Part shown: piece by piece, positions 24,718-33,821 of the stretch
Position numbering within the stretch: position 1 is the stretch's first letter
Layout of the letters: every line of letters begins with the position of its first letter
Assembly (NCBI GenBank): GCA_016213105.1
Contig: JACRBN010000017.1
Coordinates: 1-64,000, forward strand
Direction of reading: 5' to 3'
Length of the DNA: 64,000 nucleotides
Source: Chloroflexota bacterium
GTDB lineage: Bacteria > Chloroflexota > Anaerolineae > Anaerolineales > Villigracilaceae
Notes under the pieces: generated by a model
What the model saw: the letters and a program-made list of their open reading frames with translations, nothing else
The model's database searches: none
Told to the model about the DNA's origin: nothing
Position numbers and translations under genes: made by a program

Positions 24718-26436
24718 TCAGTGGAGGATCTGTTCGAGTTTCTCGATCTCTGTTTCGATCAAGTCAACGAAGGTCTTGAGCGTTTTCGCATCGAAGGCGA
24801 ATTTTGCGCCCGCCGCCTGGAACAACTCGGGCAGGGAGACGGTCGAGCCGAGGGCCAGCGCCTTGCGATAGTCTGCCACGGCCTGCTTCTGATCCTTGAG
24901 TGCGTTGGCCCAAACCTGCACCGCGCCCAACTGTGCCAGCCCGTATTCGATGTAATAGAAGGGCGCGGTATGAATGTGTCCCTGGCGATGCCAGTAGGTA
25001 TTTCTGGCATCCTCGTATCCGCTGTAGTCGATGCCGGGCATGAATCGCCCCCACAGTTCGCCCCATTTTTCCTCGCACTGGAGCGGGTCTGCGCCCTGCT
25101 GCGGGTTCTCGTAGATCCAATGCTGGAAGGCGTCCACCAGCGCCATGTAGGGCCAGAAGGTGACGAGACCTTCCAGGTGTTCCAGGCGGGCGCGGGCTGC
25201 CTCGCGCTCGGTGTAGAAGCCGCCCTGTTCCTTGGTGATGTACGGGGAGCCGAGCAACTCCATCGCCATCGAGGCCACTTCGGCGAATTCGGCCGGGACG
25301 TAGGTCTCGGCGCGTTCATGGAAGTACGGAACGACCGCCGCCTCGAATGCGTGGAAGGCGTGCCCGCCCTCGTGCAGGATCGTTTCCACGTCGAGGTGGG
25401 TCTTCGTATCGCTCATGAAAATGAAGGGTTTACGGGTGACGCCGTAGATCAGGTTGTACGCGCCAGGCGCCTTGTTCTTGCGATTGTCCAGGTCGAGCAA
25501 ATCTCCGTCCATCATGGCCTGGAAATATTCGCCAAACTGCGGGTCGACTTTTGTGAAGATATCCCTGGCCTTGGATTTGAATTCATCCAGCGTGTCGAAC
25601 GGCTTGAGCGGTTCGTCGTGGGAGGTATCCACCAACTGGTCCCAGGGGCGGAAGGTATCCAGCCCCAGTTTTTGCCTGTGGCGTTCGTAGATGCGCGTCG
25701 CAAGCGGCACCACCACCTGCTCGATGGCGGCGTGGAAGGTCTTGCAGTCTTCAGGCGAATAATCGAAGCGGAATTTTTGGGCCCAGGCATATGCGCGATA
25801 ATCCCCCAGCCCGGCGTTTTGGACGATCTTTGAGCGCACGGCCATGAATTTCGTCCACAGGTCGTTGACCGCTTCGCGGTTTCTCAGGCGCTCCGCCACG
25901 ACCAGTTTCCAGGCCTTTTCGCGGGTGGCGCGATCGCTGGCTTTTTGCAGCGGGTACATTTGGGAGAGGGTGAGTTCTTCACCTTCCCACAGGACTGTTT
26001 GTGCGCCAAGGATCTTGTTGTACTCGGCGTTCAGCTTTTGCTCCTCGACCAGCAGGTCCAGGTTGGCTGCGCTGAAGATGTCCGCTTCGGCGCGCATCTT
26101 CTTCAAGCCCATTTTGAAGTGCGGCGACTCCAGTCCACTGGCGAGCAGCTTCTCCTTCAGCTTTTGTTCCTCCACGCGCGATGGCGGCTGGACGGTCTCG
26201 ATAAAGTGATTGAAGCGTTTTTCGATTTCGGCATCGTCGGTGTGCTGTGTGGTGGCGACAAAGAGACGGGTGTACTGCTCGTCCAGGCGGTCCGCGATGG
26301 CTGACCAGTCGAGCAGCCATTCGTCCAGGCTGGCCTGGGTCAGTTCACGCGCCTGCAAATCCTTGAAATAGGTTTCGTAGTCCGCCCATTCCATGGCGAG
26401 AATGGTTTCGGCGGTTGTGGGAAGATCTTTGAACAT
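24718..26436 (-). CDS. M3 family oligoendopeptidase
   Basis: 572 residues, a cytoplasmic zinc metallopeptidase that cuts oligopeptides. The zinc motif is ETILHEGGHAFHAFE (HExxH-like form HEGGH, about residue 357), with the third ligand Glu expected about 25 residues on in PAEFAEVASMAMELL. C-terminal HRQGHIHTAPFYYIEYGLAQ is the substrate-binding Tyr/His stretch of the family. It lies 15 nt downstream of the chromate transporter gene. The partial gene at the window start is a relative. Confidence 0.95.
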   Translation of the reverse strand: MFKDLPTTAETILAMEWADYETYFKDLQARELTQASLDEWLLDWSAIADRLDEQYTRLFVATTQHTDDAEIEKRFNHFIETVQPPSRVEEQKLKEKLLASGLESPHFKMGLKKMRAEADIFSAANLDLLVEEQKLNAEYNKILGAQTVLWEGEELTLSQMYPLQKASDRATREKAWKLVVAERLRNREAVNDLWTKFMAVRSKIVQNAGLGDYRAYAWAQKFRFDYSPEDCKTFHAAIEQVVVPLATRIYERHRQKLGLDTFRPWDQLVDTSHDEPLKPFDTLDEFKSKARDIFTKVDPQFGEYFQAMMDGDLLDLDNRKNKAPGAYNLIYGVTRKPFIFMSDTKTHLDVETILHEGGHAFHAFEAAVVPYFHERAETYVPAEFAEVASMAMELLGSPYITKEQGGFYTEREAARARLEHLEGLVTFWPYMALVDAFQHWIYENPQQGADPLQCEEKWGELWGRFMPGIDYSGYEDARNTYWHRQGHIHTAPFYYIEYGLAQLGAVQVWANALKDQKQAVADYRKALALGSTVSLPELFQAAGAKFAFDAKTLKTFVDLIETEIEKLEQILH

Positions 26437-26451
26437 AGGGGTCTCCTTGTG

Positions 26452-27015
26452 CTATCTATAAACGATCAATCCCAGGATCGCGCCCGCCAGCACCAGCCAG
26501 ACGGGGTTGATCTCTGTCAGGGTCAACAGGGCAAAGGCCGCCAGGGCGATCAGCACCTTGTCCGCGTTTTGGGCCAGGCCCTGCATCCAGCCCACCTTGC
26601 TGACGTTGAAGACCGAGAAGGCCATGATGTAGGCCGTCCACAACAGCAGTCCCACTACAACGGGCCGCACCGCCTTGAGCATGGCCTGAACCTTGGGGCT
26701 GTCCTTGATCCCAAAGAAGAACACGACCATGACCAGCATCAACAGCGTGGTCGGCAGGACCGTGCCCGTCACGGCGGAAATCGCGCCGGGCAGCCCGGCC
26801 ATCTTGTAGCCAATGTAGGCCGAGACCTGCGGCGCGATCGGTCCGGGCAGGGCGTTGCCGATGGCCAGCGAGTCCGCGAAGTCCTCGACGGTGACCCAGC
26901 CGGCTGTCACCACCTCGCGCTGCATCAAGCCCATCGAGGCGGGGCCCCCGCCCCAGGAGAACAACGCCACGCGGCTGAATACGATGAAGATATCCCAGAG
27001 TAATTTCCAGTTCAT
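26452..27015 (-). CDS. Chromate transporter family protein, single half
   Basis: 187 residues with about five membrane helices. The ChrA hallmark is at the start: FSRVALFSWGGGPASMGLMQ, then ADSLAIGNALPGPIAPQVSAYIGYKMAG. Short ChrA proteins of this size usually occur as adjacent pairs of two halves; only one is present here. Anion efflux (chromate/sulfate) is the family assignment, not proven for the half form. It is in a run with the helicase, Nudix and M3 genes. Confidence 0.9.
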   Translation of the reverse strand: MNWKLLWDIFIVFSRVALFSWGGGPASMGLMQREVVTAGWVTVEDFADSLAIGNALPGPIAPQVSAYIGYKMAGLPGAISAVTGTVLPTTLLMLVMVVFFFGIKDSPKVQAMLKAVRPVVVGLLLWTAYIMAFSVFNVSKVGWMQGLAQNADKVLIALAAFALLTLTEINPVWLVLAGAILGLIVYR

Positions 27016-27039
27016 GTGATTCCTTTTGGACTCCGTGAC

Positions 27040-27492
27040 CTACCACCGTCCAAACGCGGGACTCTGCGCGCCGTCGGCGTACTCCTCGATGCGGCGACGG
27101 TGACCGGGTTGTAGGTCTTCGGGCAGGGATGTTAATGGAAAGAAGCGCGCCTCGGCAATCTCGCGGTCATGGGTGCAGTCTGCCGTGAAGTCGGTGCAGA
27201 GGAAGAGGATGTTGTGGTCGCTGCGATTCAACTCGAAGTTGGAATAGGCCCCCAGCAGGCGGATGTCGCCCAGCTCCGCGCCCACTTCCTCGCGGGCCTC
27301 GCGGCGGGCGGTCTCATCCAGCGTTTCGCCGCGCTTGACCCCGCCCCCAGGCAGGTACCAGCCTTTCAGGTACGTGTGACGCACCAGCAGCACCTGTCCT
27401 TCCTGCACCAACAGGACTCGCACCCCGCTCACAACCGGGCGGACGAAAAAGGTATAGATGCGATACAGCAAATACAGCAGGCGGATGTACAT
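27040..27492 (-). CDS. Nudix hydrolase
   Basis: 150 residues with GGGVKRGETLDETARREARE followed by EVG, a full Nudix box (about 49-71). A hydrophobic N-terminal stretch (LLYLLYRIYTFFVRPVV) could be a membrane-associated segment. Substrate unknown. It starts 1 nt after the helicase stop, so the two are likely cotranscribed. Confidence 0.9.
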   Translation of the reverse strand: MYIRLLYLLYRIYTFFVRPVVSGVRVLLVQEGQVLLVRHTYLKGWYLPGGGVKRGETLDETARREAREEVGAELGDIRLLGAYSNFELNRSDHNILFLCTDFTADCTHDREIAEARFFPLTSLPEDLQPGHRRRIEEYADGAQSPAFGRW

Positions 27493-27493
27493 C

Positions 27494-30400
27494 TCAAAGG
27501 ATTTTCAAGTTGGCGAGCGAGGCGGCCAGGCGTTTGATGCCGACCGATTCGAAGACCACGTCCATGATTTCGTCATCGTCCTGGATGCGGCTGTTGAGGA
27601 TGATGCCCTCGCCCCAGAGCGGGTGCTTGATGCGCATCCCGGCGCGGAATTTTGTTTCCATAACGGGAGCCGGCTGGGAGCGGGAGGGCGCTCCCCATTT
27701 CGTCTCCGGCAGGGCGCTCCGCGAGCCTCCCCTGAACGAACTCGAAAGGGCGCGTCCCGTGCGCGTTTTTCCCGTAATCAGGTCCGCTGGGATGTCGCCC
27801 AGGAAGCGCGAGGGATAGGTCTCCTCGGCCATGCCGCGTCCGCCGCGCAGGATGGCGCGCAGGATGTAGAGGCGATCCTTGGCGCGCGTGATGCCTACGT
27901 AAAAGAGGCGGCGCTCCTCCTCCATCGCTTCGGGCTCGTCGAAGGAGCGGCTGTGCGGCAGGATGCCGTCATCCAGGCCGACGAGGAAAACCGTACCGAA
28001 CTCCAGTCCTTTCGCGGCGTGCAGCGTGAGCAGGGTCGGCGCGTTCGCGTCGGTGATGGTGTCCTGGTCGGCGACGAGCGCCACGTTTTCGAGGAACTCC
28101 TCCAGTGTGCGTGTGGAAAACTCAAGGGCCAGGCGGCGCAGTTCGAGCACGTTCTCCCAGCGCTCCTGGCTTTCCTCGCTGCCGTCGTCCTCGATGTAGA
28201 CTTTGTAATTGATGTCGGCGGCGACGCGGTCGAATAATTCGCCCGCGGTCAGTGTTTCCGCTGCGGCCTTCCAATTGGCGAACATGCCGCCGAAGTCTGC
28301 AAGCGGCAGGGCGGCGCGGCCTGTAAAGGAAGCCCAGAACGGGGAGTTCGATCCGCGTGCCAGGTCCATCAGGACCGTGCCGGCGTCCGTGCCCGCCTGG
28401 CGGGCGACGAGGTGCAGCGTGGTGAGCGTCTTCTCGCCGATGCCGCGCGGCGGGACGTTGATGACACGGTCCAGGCTGGCCGCGTCCATGGGGTTGTGGA
28501 CCAGGCGCAGGAAGGCGATCATATCCTTGACTTCGCGGCGGCCATAGAAACGCTGCGCGCCGACCAGGCGATAGGGCAGCCTGGCTTGCAGGAAGGCTTC
28601 CTCGATCAGGCGGGACATGGCGTTGGTGCGATACATCACCGCGCATTCACCCGGCTCGAATTGACGGCTCGCCACCAGTTGCGCGATGGTATCCACCACG
28701 AAGGAGGCCTCGCTGTAATCGTCGGGCGCTTCGTAGAAGAAGATCTTTTCACCCGCGCCGCGGTCGCTGTACAGGCGTTTCTTGCGGCGGTTCTGGGCGC
28801 GGTCGATCACGCCCGTGGCGGCGTCCAGGATGTTCTGGCGTGAGCGGTAATTCTGTTCGAGCAGGATCACCTGCGCCTCGGGGAAATCCTCCTCGAAGCG
28901 CTTGACGTTGCGATAGTCCGCGCCGCGCCAGCGGTAAACCGAGTTGTGGACAACGATTCCCCCGGCAATGTAGTTATGAAGGTTTTCCACTTCAAAGTCG
29001 TAAACAGGGCCGTGATAGGGCACCCTTTGAACATCTACTATTTCATCGTCGATAATCTCCCCTCTGCTTTCAATCGCAACGATCATGGATGGGTGCAGAT
29101 GGCTGGCTGGCATTAAACTGAAACGCGGCGCCAGTGGTAAATTTCCTTTATCCACCAGGAAAGCCCCAACCACAATATCTGCGCCATCGGCTGCATCGCT
29201 GAGTTTCTGAGCGGCAGATTGAATATCGTCATAATGCAGGCGATTTACACCTACCCGCCAATTATTTCTACTGCGAACACGCGGATTGTAGCCCATCGCT
29301 TTAAGTTGCTCGGCCAGTTCAAGATCGCTGCTCCACAAGTCTACGCGATGTGCATGCCAGGGGGATTCATCTGTTTGACGACCGTCTCCAAAATAGCGCA
29401 CATTGACAGTGTTTCGAAAGGTTCCTTGCGGGGTGTAATGAGGATACTGACTATTCATTTCAAGATCGATTAATAGAGCCTCAGCGTTGGACGTGGTGTC
29501 AATGCTGCTGTATAGTTGATCTATATATTCCTGTGTCATGCGCATTCTGCGCCCACGCACGTGGAATACCGTTGTTGGGATGCCGTAGGAAAAAGAAAAA
29601 AACGCTTCCCAGTAGTGGGCTTCTTCTCTATTCTCGCATACTTTCAGCACCCAAATTTTGTCGGCATTTTCTGCGTTACTGCGAACTCGCAGCCCAATTT
29701 GCAAATCAGGGCTTACACCATCGCTGCGCGCGTGGGATGCGATTCCAATACGGAACCCCTTATCTTTTCGATACATCAAGTACACGTAATGCAAACCTGG
29801 AATTAAACCAAGTCTTGCAAAAACAATATGATTGGGCGTGGATTGAAAAGTGAGTCCCTGTCTTGTGGTTACTTTAACCAGGTTGCCATTAAAAGACCGC
29901 CTGCCAACGTGAGCGACACGCGACGCCAGGGTCGAGCCACGTCCGCTTGCGGAAAGGACGAAATCCCCCGCTTTGAGCTTCTCAATGTCTTTTTGGCCAT
30001 TCGATGTTTGGATCGATGTTCCGGCAGGAAAACATTGATCCGGGTCCCCAACGCAAAAAATATTGTGATGATAGGAGGATAAGTGCTTGACCAGCGCGTA
30101 TTGCGCCATGTTGGTATCCTGGAACTCGTCCACCAGGACGTGGATAAAGCGCCGCGCGTATTTTTCGCGCACGCTCGGGTTGTCGTCCAATAACTTTGCC
30201 GTGTAGACCAGCAGGTCGTCGAAGTCCACGGCGTTGCTGGCCACCAGCCGTTTCTGGTACTCGACGTATACGCGCTTGACCACCTCGTCGCGGTAGGTGT
30301 TGAGCGGATAATCCTCCGGGCCGATCAGGTCATTCTTGGCCTTCGAGATCGAGGCATGCACGGCGGCGGCGCGGTACAGCTTGTCGTTAAGATTGAACTC

Positions 30401-30781
30401 CTTGATGATGCCCTTGACGATGCGCTCCTGGTCGTCGGAATCGAAAATAACGTAGTTCGACGACACGGGCAGCAGGTCCGCTTCACGGCGCAGCAGGCGG
30501 GCGCAAATGGAGTGGAAGGTGCCCAGCATCATGCCCTCGGTGGCGCCCTCGCCGAGCGCCGCCTGGACGCGCCCTTCCATTTCACGCGCCGCCTTGTTGG
30601 TGAACGTCACCGCCAGTATCTGCCACGGGCGGACGCCTTCGGCTGCGATCAGGTAGGCCACGCGCTGGGTCAGCACCCGCGTCTTCCCGGACCCCGGGCC
30701 GGCCACCACCAAAACGGGCCCGTTCCCGGCCGAGACGGCCTGTCGTTGTTGAGGGTTGAGTTTATCGAGGAAGTCCATCAT
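27494..30781 (-). CDS. pcrA: PcrA/UvrD-type DNA helicase with an intein
   Basis: 1095 residues including a 364-residue intein; the spliced helicase is 731 residues, normal for PcrA. SF1A motifs: Walker A AGPGSGKT (27-34), AVTFTNKAAREM, VDEFQDTN (motif II), GDPDQ|SVYRWRGAD (motif III, split by the intein), EQNYRS (motif IV), LLTLHAAKGLEF (V) and FYVGITRAKDRL (VI). A C-terminal KHPLWGEGIILN segment is the tudor-like domain of PcrA. It unwinds DNA 3'-5' in repair and replication. First gene of a run with Nudix, chrA half and M3 peptidase. Confidence 0.96.
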   Translation of the reverse strand: MMDFLDKLNPQQRQAVSAGNGPVLVVAGPGSGKTRVLTQRVAYLIAAEGVRPWQILAVTFTNKAAREMEGRVQAALGEGATEGMMLGTFHSICARLLRREADLLPVSSNYVIFDSDDQERIVKGIIKEFNLNDKLYRAAAVHASISKAKNDLIGPEDYPLNTYRDEVVKRVYVEYQKRLVASNAVDFDDLLVYTAKLLDDNPSVREKYARRFIHVLVDEFQDTNMAQYALVKHLSSYHHNIFCVGDPDQCFPAGTSIQTSNGQKDIEKLKAGDFVLSASGRGSTLASRVAHVGRRSFNGNLVKVTTRQGLTFQSTPNHIVFARLGLIPGLHYVYLMYRKDKGFRIGIASHARSDGVSPDLQIGLRVRSNAENADKIWVLKVCENREEAHYWEAFFSFSYGIPTTVFHVRGRRMRMTQEYIDQLYSSIDTTSNAEALLIDLEMNSQYPHYTPQGTFRNTVNVRYFGDGRQTDESPWHAHRVDLWSSDLELAEQLKAMGYNPRVRSRNNWRVGVNRLHYDDIQSAAQKLSDAADGADIVVGAFLVDKGNLPLAPRFSLMPASHLHPSMIVAIESRGEIIDDEIVDVQRVPYHGPVYDFEVENLHNYIAGGIVVHNSVYRWRGADYRNVKRFEEDFPEAQVILLEQNYRSRQNILDAATGVIDRAQNRRKKRLYSDRGAGEKIFFYEAPDDYSEASFVVDTIAQLVASRQFEPGECAVMYRTNAMSRLIEEAFLQARLPYRLVGAQRFYGRREVKDMIAFLRLVHNPMDAASLDRVINVPPRGIGEKTLTTLHLVARQAGTDAGTVLMDLARGSNSPFWASFTGRAALPLADFGGMFANWKAAAETLTAGELFDRVAADINYKVYIEDDGSEESQERWENVLELRRLALEFSTRTLEEFLENVALVADQDTITDANAPTLLTLHAAKGLEFGTVFLVGLDDGILPHSRSFDEPEAMEEERRLFYVGITRAKDRLYILRAILRGGRGMAEETYPSRFLGDIPADLITGKTRTGRALSSSFRGGSRSALPETKWGAPSRSQPAPVMETKFRAGMRIKHPLWGEGIILNSRIQDDDEIMDVVFESVGIKRLAASLANLKIL
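28943..30034 (-). mobile_element. Intein in the PcrA/UvrD helicase
   Basis: Starts at Cys250 (codon 30032-30034) with CFPAGTSIQT (block A) and ends YIAGGIVVHN (block G, HN) before Ser+1 of the extein. Also visible: a block B-like TPNHIVFAR and block F-like VYDFEVENLHNYIAGG. Between them lies HYVYLMYRKDKGFRIGIAS, then about 50 residues later IWVLKVCENREEAHYWEAF. This spacing looks like a degenerate GIY-YIG nuclease core rather than a LAGLIDADG enzyme. All splicing residues (Cys1, terminal Asn, Ser+1) are intact. DNA is AT-richer than the helicase parts, consistent with transfer. Confidence 0.9.
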
Positions 30782-30807
30782 GGGGAAAGAGAGAATACCA
30801 GAGAAAA

Positions 30808-30852
30808 GAGAATAGAGAGTAGTCGATCATCTTACGACTACTCTCTATTCTC
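30808..30852 (-). terminator. Terminator after mscL
   Basis: GAGAATAGAGAGTAGTCG (30808-30825) is perfectly complementary to 30835-30852 (18 bp, 9-nt loop) and on the minus strand is followed by TTTTCTC. It starts 15 nt after the mscL stop, upstream of the helicase. Confidence 0.85.
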
Positions 30853-30866
30853 CACTCATCCAATCG

Positions 30867-31262
30867 CTAGAGTTCCGAGGTGCAGTTCGGGCAGCGGGTG
30901 GCTTTGATGTTGATGCTGGAAAAACAGTGCGGACATTCCTTGGTGGTCGGCGCAGCAGGCGCGGGTGCCGGGGCGGGCTTCTTCATCGCGTTGGCTGATT
31001 TGATGATCAGGAAGATGACGAAGGCCACGATCAGAAAGTCCACGATGGTCTGGATGAACATGCCGTATTTAATGATGGCGTTGCCGACAGGCGCTTCCAG
31101 TCCGCTGAAGTTGACGCCGCCCATCAGCACCCCGATCAGCGGCATGATCACGTCGTTGACCAGCGAAGCGACGATCTTCCCAAACGCGCCGCCGATGATG
31201 ACCGCCACGGCCAGGTCGAGCACGTTGCCGCGCATGACGAAATCCTTGAATTCTTTTAACAT
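30867..31262 (-). CDS. mscL: Large-conductance mechanosensitive channel with C-terminal zinc ribbon
   Basis: 131 residues from ATG 31262, preceded by [29 protein letters not shown] is the MscL N-terminal helix and TM1 start; [20 protein letters not shown] is the pore helix; the second helix is [20 protein letters not shown]. It opens under membrane tension to release solutes. In place of the usual C-terminal helix bundle there is an Ala/Pro linker and [19 protein letters not shown], a four-Cys zinc ribbon. Confidence 0.96.
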   Translation of the reverse strand: MLKEFKDFVMRGNVLDLAVAVIIGGAFGKIVASLVNDVIMPLIGVLMGGVNFSGLEAPVGNAIIKYGMFIQTIVDFLIVAFVIFLIIKSANAMKKPAPAPAPAAPTTKECPHCFSSINIKATRCPNCTSEL

Positions 31263-31293
31263 TGCTCCTCCGAAAACAAAAAGATGTAACTGT

Positions 31294-31322
31294 ATTCTAC
31301 TTTTCGGAAAGGGGACTGTCAA
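31294..31322 (-). promoter_or_regulatory. mscL promoter
   Basis: Minus-strand TTGACA (31317-31322), 17-nt spacer, TAGAAT (31294-31299), 32 nt upstream of the mscL ATG. A near-consensus housekeeping promoter. Confidence 0.75.
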
Positions 31323-31611
31323 TCGGACAGCTATAGTTTGATGGACTTTTCATGAAATTCGACGAAGTCTGGAAGTTCCGCTTTCGCCTTCCGTGCTCTT
31401 CAAGCGCATATTATGTCGGCCAATCGGTTGTCAAGACAAGTATCCTCTCCAAAGACCGCTTTTTGGGGATTTTCCCGGTTTTCAGGAATCCCCTCCCGGG
31501 GAGGAGGTCCTTACCCTACCCCGGTAGTACCTGGGGACTGTTTAATACCATCCTTCAGGACTGTTTTCATCCCAACGATAGCCCTACGATACACCTACGC
31601 TTGTACTGACG
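31323..31611. other. Gene-free gap between mscL and the peptide ABC locus
   Basis: No convincing gene. Contains a GGAATCCCCTCCCGGGGAGG palindromic patch and CTACCCCGGTAGTACC. Short open frames here have no ribosome site or family features. Confidence 0.5.
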
Positions 31612-31639
31612 TTGACGCTCGGGTAGAATTAGGTATAAT
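31612..31639 (+). promoter_or_regulatory. Promoter of the peptide ABC locus
   Basis: TTGACG (31612-31617), 16-nt spacer, TATAAT (31634-31639); predicted start near 31646, 66 nt before the first ATPase ATG. Confidence 0.75.
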
Positions 31640-31711
31640 TTGCCGTGCTTTGTCAGGTGCGGGTACGCTGGTATCGCATCTCAAAATTTGTTCCAGCAAA
31701 GGAATACGCGG

Positions 31712-32700
<989 letters not shown>

Positions 32701-32704
<4 letters not shown>

Positions 32705-33468
32705 GCAACAATAACAACGCAGAGATCCTGCTCAAGGTCGACGACCTGATGATGCACTTCCCCATCTACCGCGGCGTTTTCCAGCGCCAGGTGGGCGCTG
32801 TCCGCGCGGTGGACGGGGTCAGTTTCGATGTTTTTCGCGGCGAGACCCTTGGCCTGGTGGGTGAATCGGGTTGCGGCAAGTCCACCACTGGGCGCGCCAT
32901 CCTTCAACTCTATAAACCCACGGCCGGCAATATCCACTTCGAGGGCGCCGACCTGATCAAACTGCGCGGCGAGGAACTGCGCAGGATGCGCCGCAAGATG
33001 CAGATGATCTTCCAGGATCCGTACGCCAGCCTCAACCCGCGCATGACCGTGGAACAGATCGTCGGCGAGCCGCTCGTGGTTCACAGCGTGGCGACCGGCA
33101 AGGAGATCCAGGACCGCGTCAAGCACCTGCTCGAGATTGTGGGCCTGAACCCGTCCTTTGCCAGCCGCTACCCGCACGAGTTCTCCGGCGGCCAGCGCCA
33201 GCGCATCGGCGTGGCGCGCGCCCTGGCGTTGCAGCCTTCCTTTATTATCTGCGACGAGCCCATCTCTGCGCTGGATGTTTCCATCCAGGCCCAGGTGGTG
33301 AACCTGCTCGAGGAATTGCAGGAACAATTTAACCTGACGTACCTGTTCATCGCCCATGATCTCTCGATGGTGCGCCACATCAGCAAGCGTGTGGCCGTGA
33401 TGTACCTGGGCGTGATCGTGGAGTTGACCACACGCGATGAGTTGTACTTGAATCCCCTGCACCCCTAG
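32701..33468 (+). CDS. Peptide ABC transporter ATPase, DppF/OppF type, truncated by an amber codon
   Basis: 255 residues ending at TAG 33466-33468 within [19 protein letters not shown]. Homologues, including the second copy here, have Tyr at this place ([10 protein letters not shown]), so a single TAC-to-TAG change explains it. All ATPase motifs precede the stop: [47 protein letters not shown]. Only the C-terminal oligopeptide-family domain is lost. It may be partly functional, a pseudogene, or a sequencing error. The paralogue at 43952 could substitute. Confidence 0.85.
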
Positions 33469-33690
33469 ACCCAGGCGCTGCTCTCGGCGGTGCCCGTCCC
33501 CGACCCCATCCTGGATTCCCAGCGCAAACGCATCATCCTCGAAGGCGACGTGCCCTCGCCGGCCAACCCGCCCTCGGGCTGCCGCTTCCGCACCCGCTGC
33601 CCCATTGCGCAGGGCCTTTGCGCCGAATCCCGCCCCGAGTTCCGTGAAGTGAAACCAGGTCATTTTGTGGCCTGTCACTTGGTCAAGTAA
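33469..33690 (+). pseudogene. C-terminal remnant of the interrupted DppF-type ATPase
   Basis: Same frame as the upstream ATPase and free of further stops for 73 codons. It encodes [33 protein letters not shown] and CHLVK, matching the end of the intact DppF at 43952-44944. Its clean conservation suggests the stop is recent or an error. Confidence 0.8.
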
Positions 33691-33725
33691 CATCAAATCG
33701 TGAGATAACCCCTCGAAAGGAGGTG

Positions 33726-33821
33726 ATGGTTTCAGGCGAAAAAAATATGTGCCGCACCATCCAGTACGTTTGTTGTATCCGAATCCATTTACTAGATCGT
33801 GAGGAGAAGAAAGATGCGTAA
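33726..33821 (+). CDS. Possible leader ORF before the binding-protein gene
   Basis: ATG 33726 begins one base after AAAGGAGGTG, an unusually complete Shine-Dalgarno core, so a better-spaced start may be ATG 33747 (MCRTIQYVCC...). The frame ends at TAA 33819-33821, overlapping the ATG of the binding protein (33814). The 24-31 residue product is Cys- and base-rich and resembles no known protein. It could couple or attenuate translation; it may also be chance. Confidence 0.3.
   Translation: MVSGEKNMCRTIQYVCCIRIHLLDREEKKDA

Noticed and set aside
31352-31609. 85-codon frame upstream of the peptide ABC locus
   Set aside because: No ribosome site, no domain, composition unlike a gene.
33466-33468. 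TAG as a pyrrolysine codon
   Set aside because: Pyrrolysine is confined to organisms with pyl genes and mostly methylamine enzymes; an ATPase with Tyr in homologues is far better explained by mutation or error.
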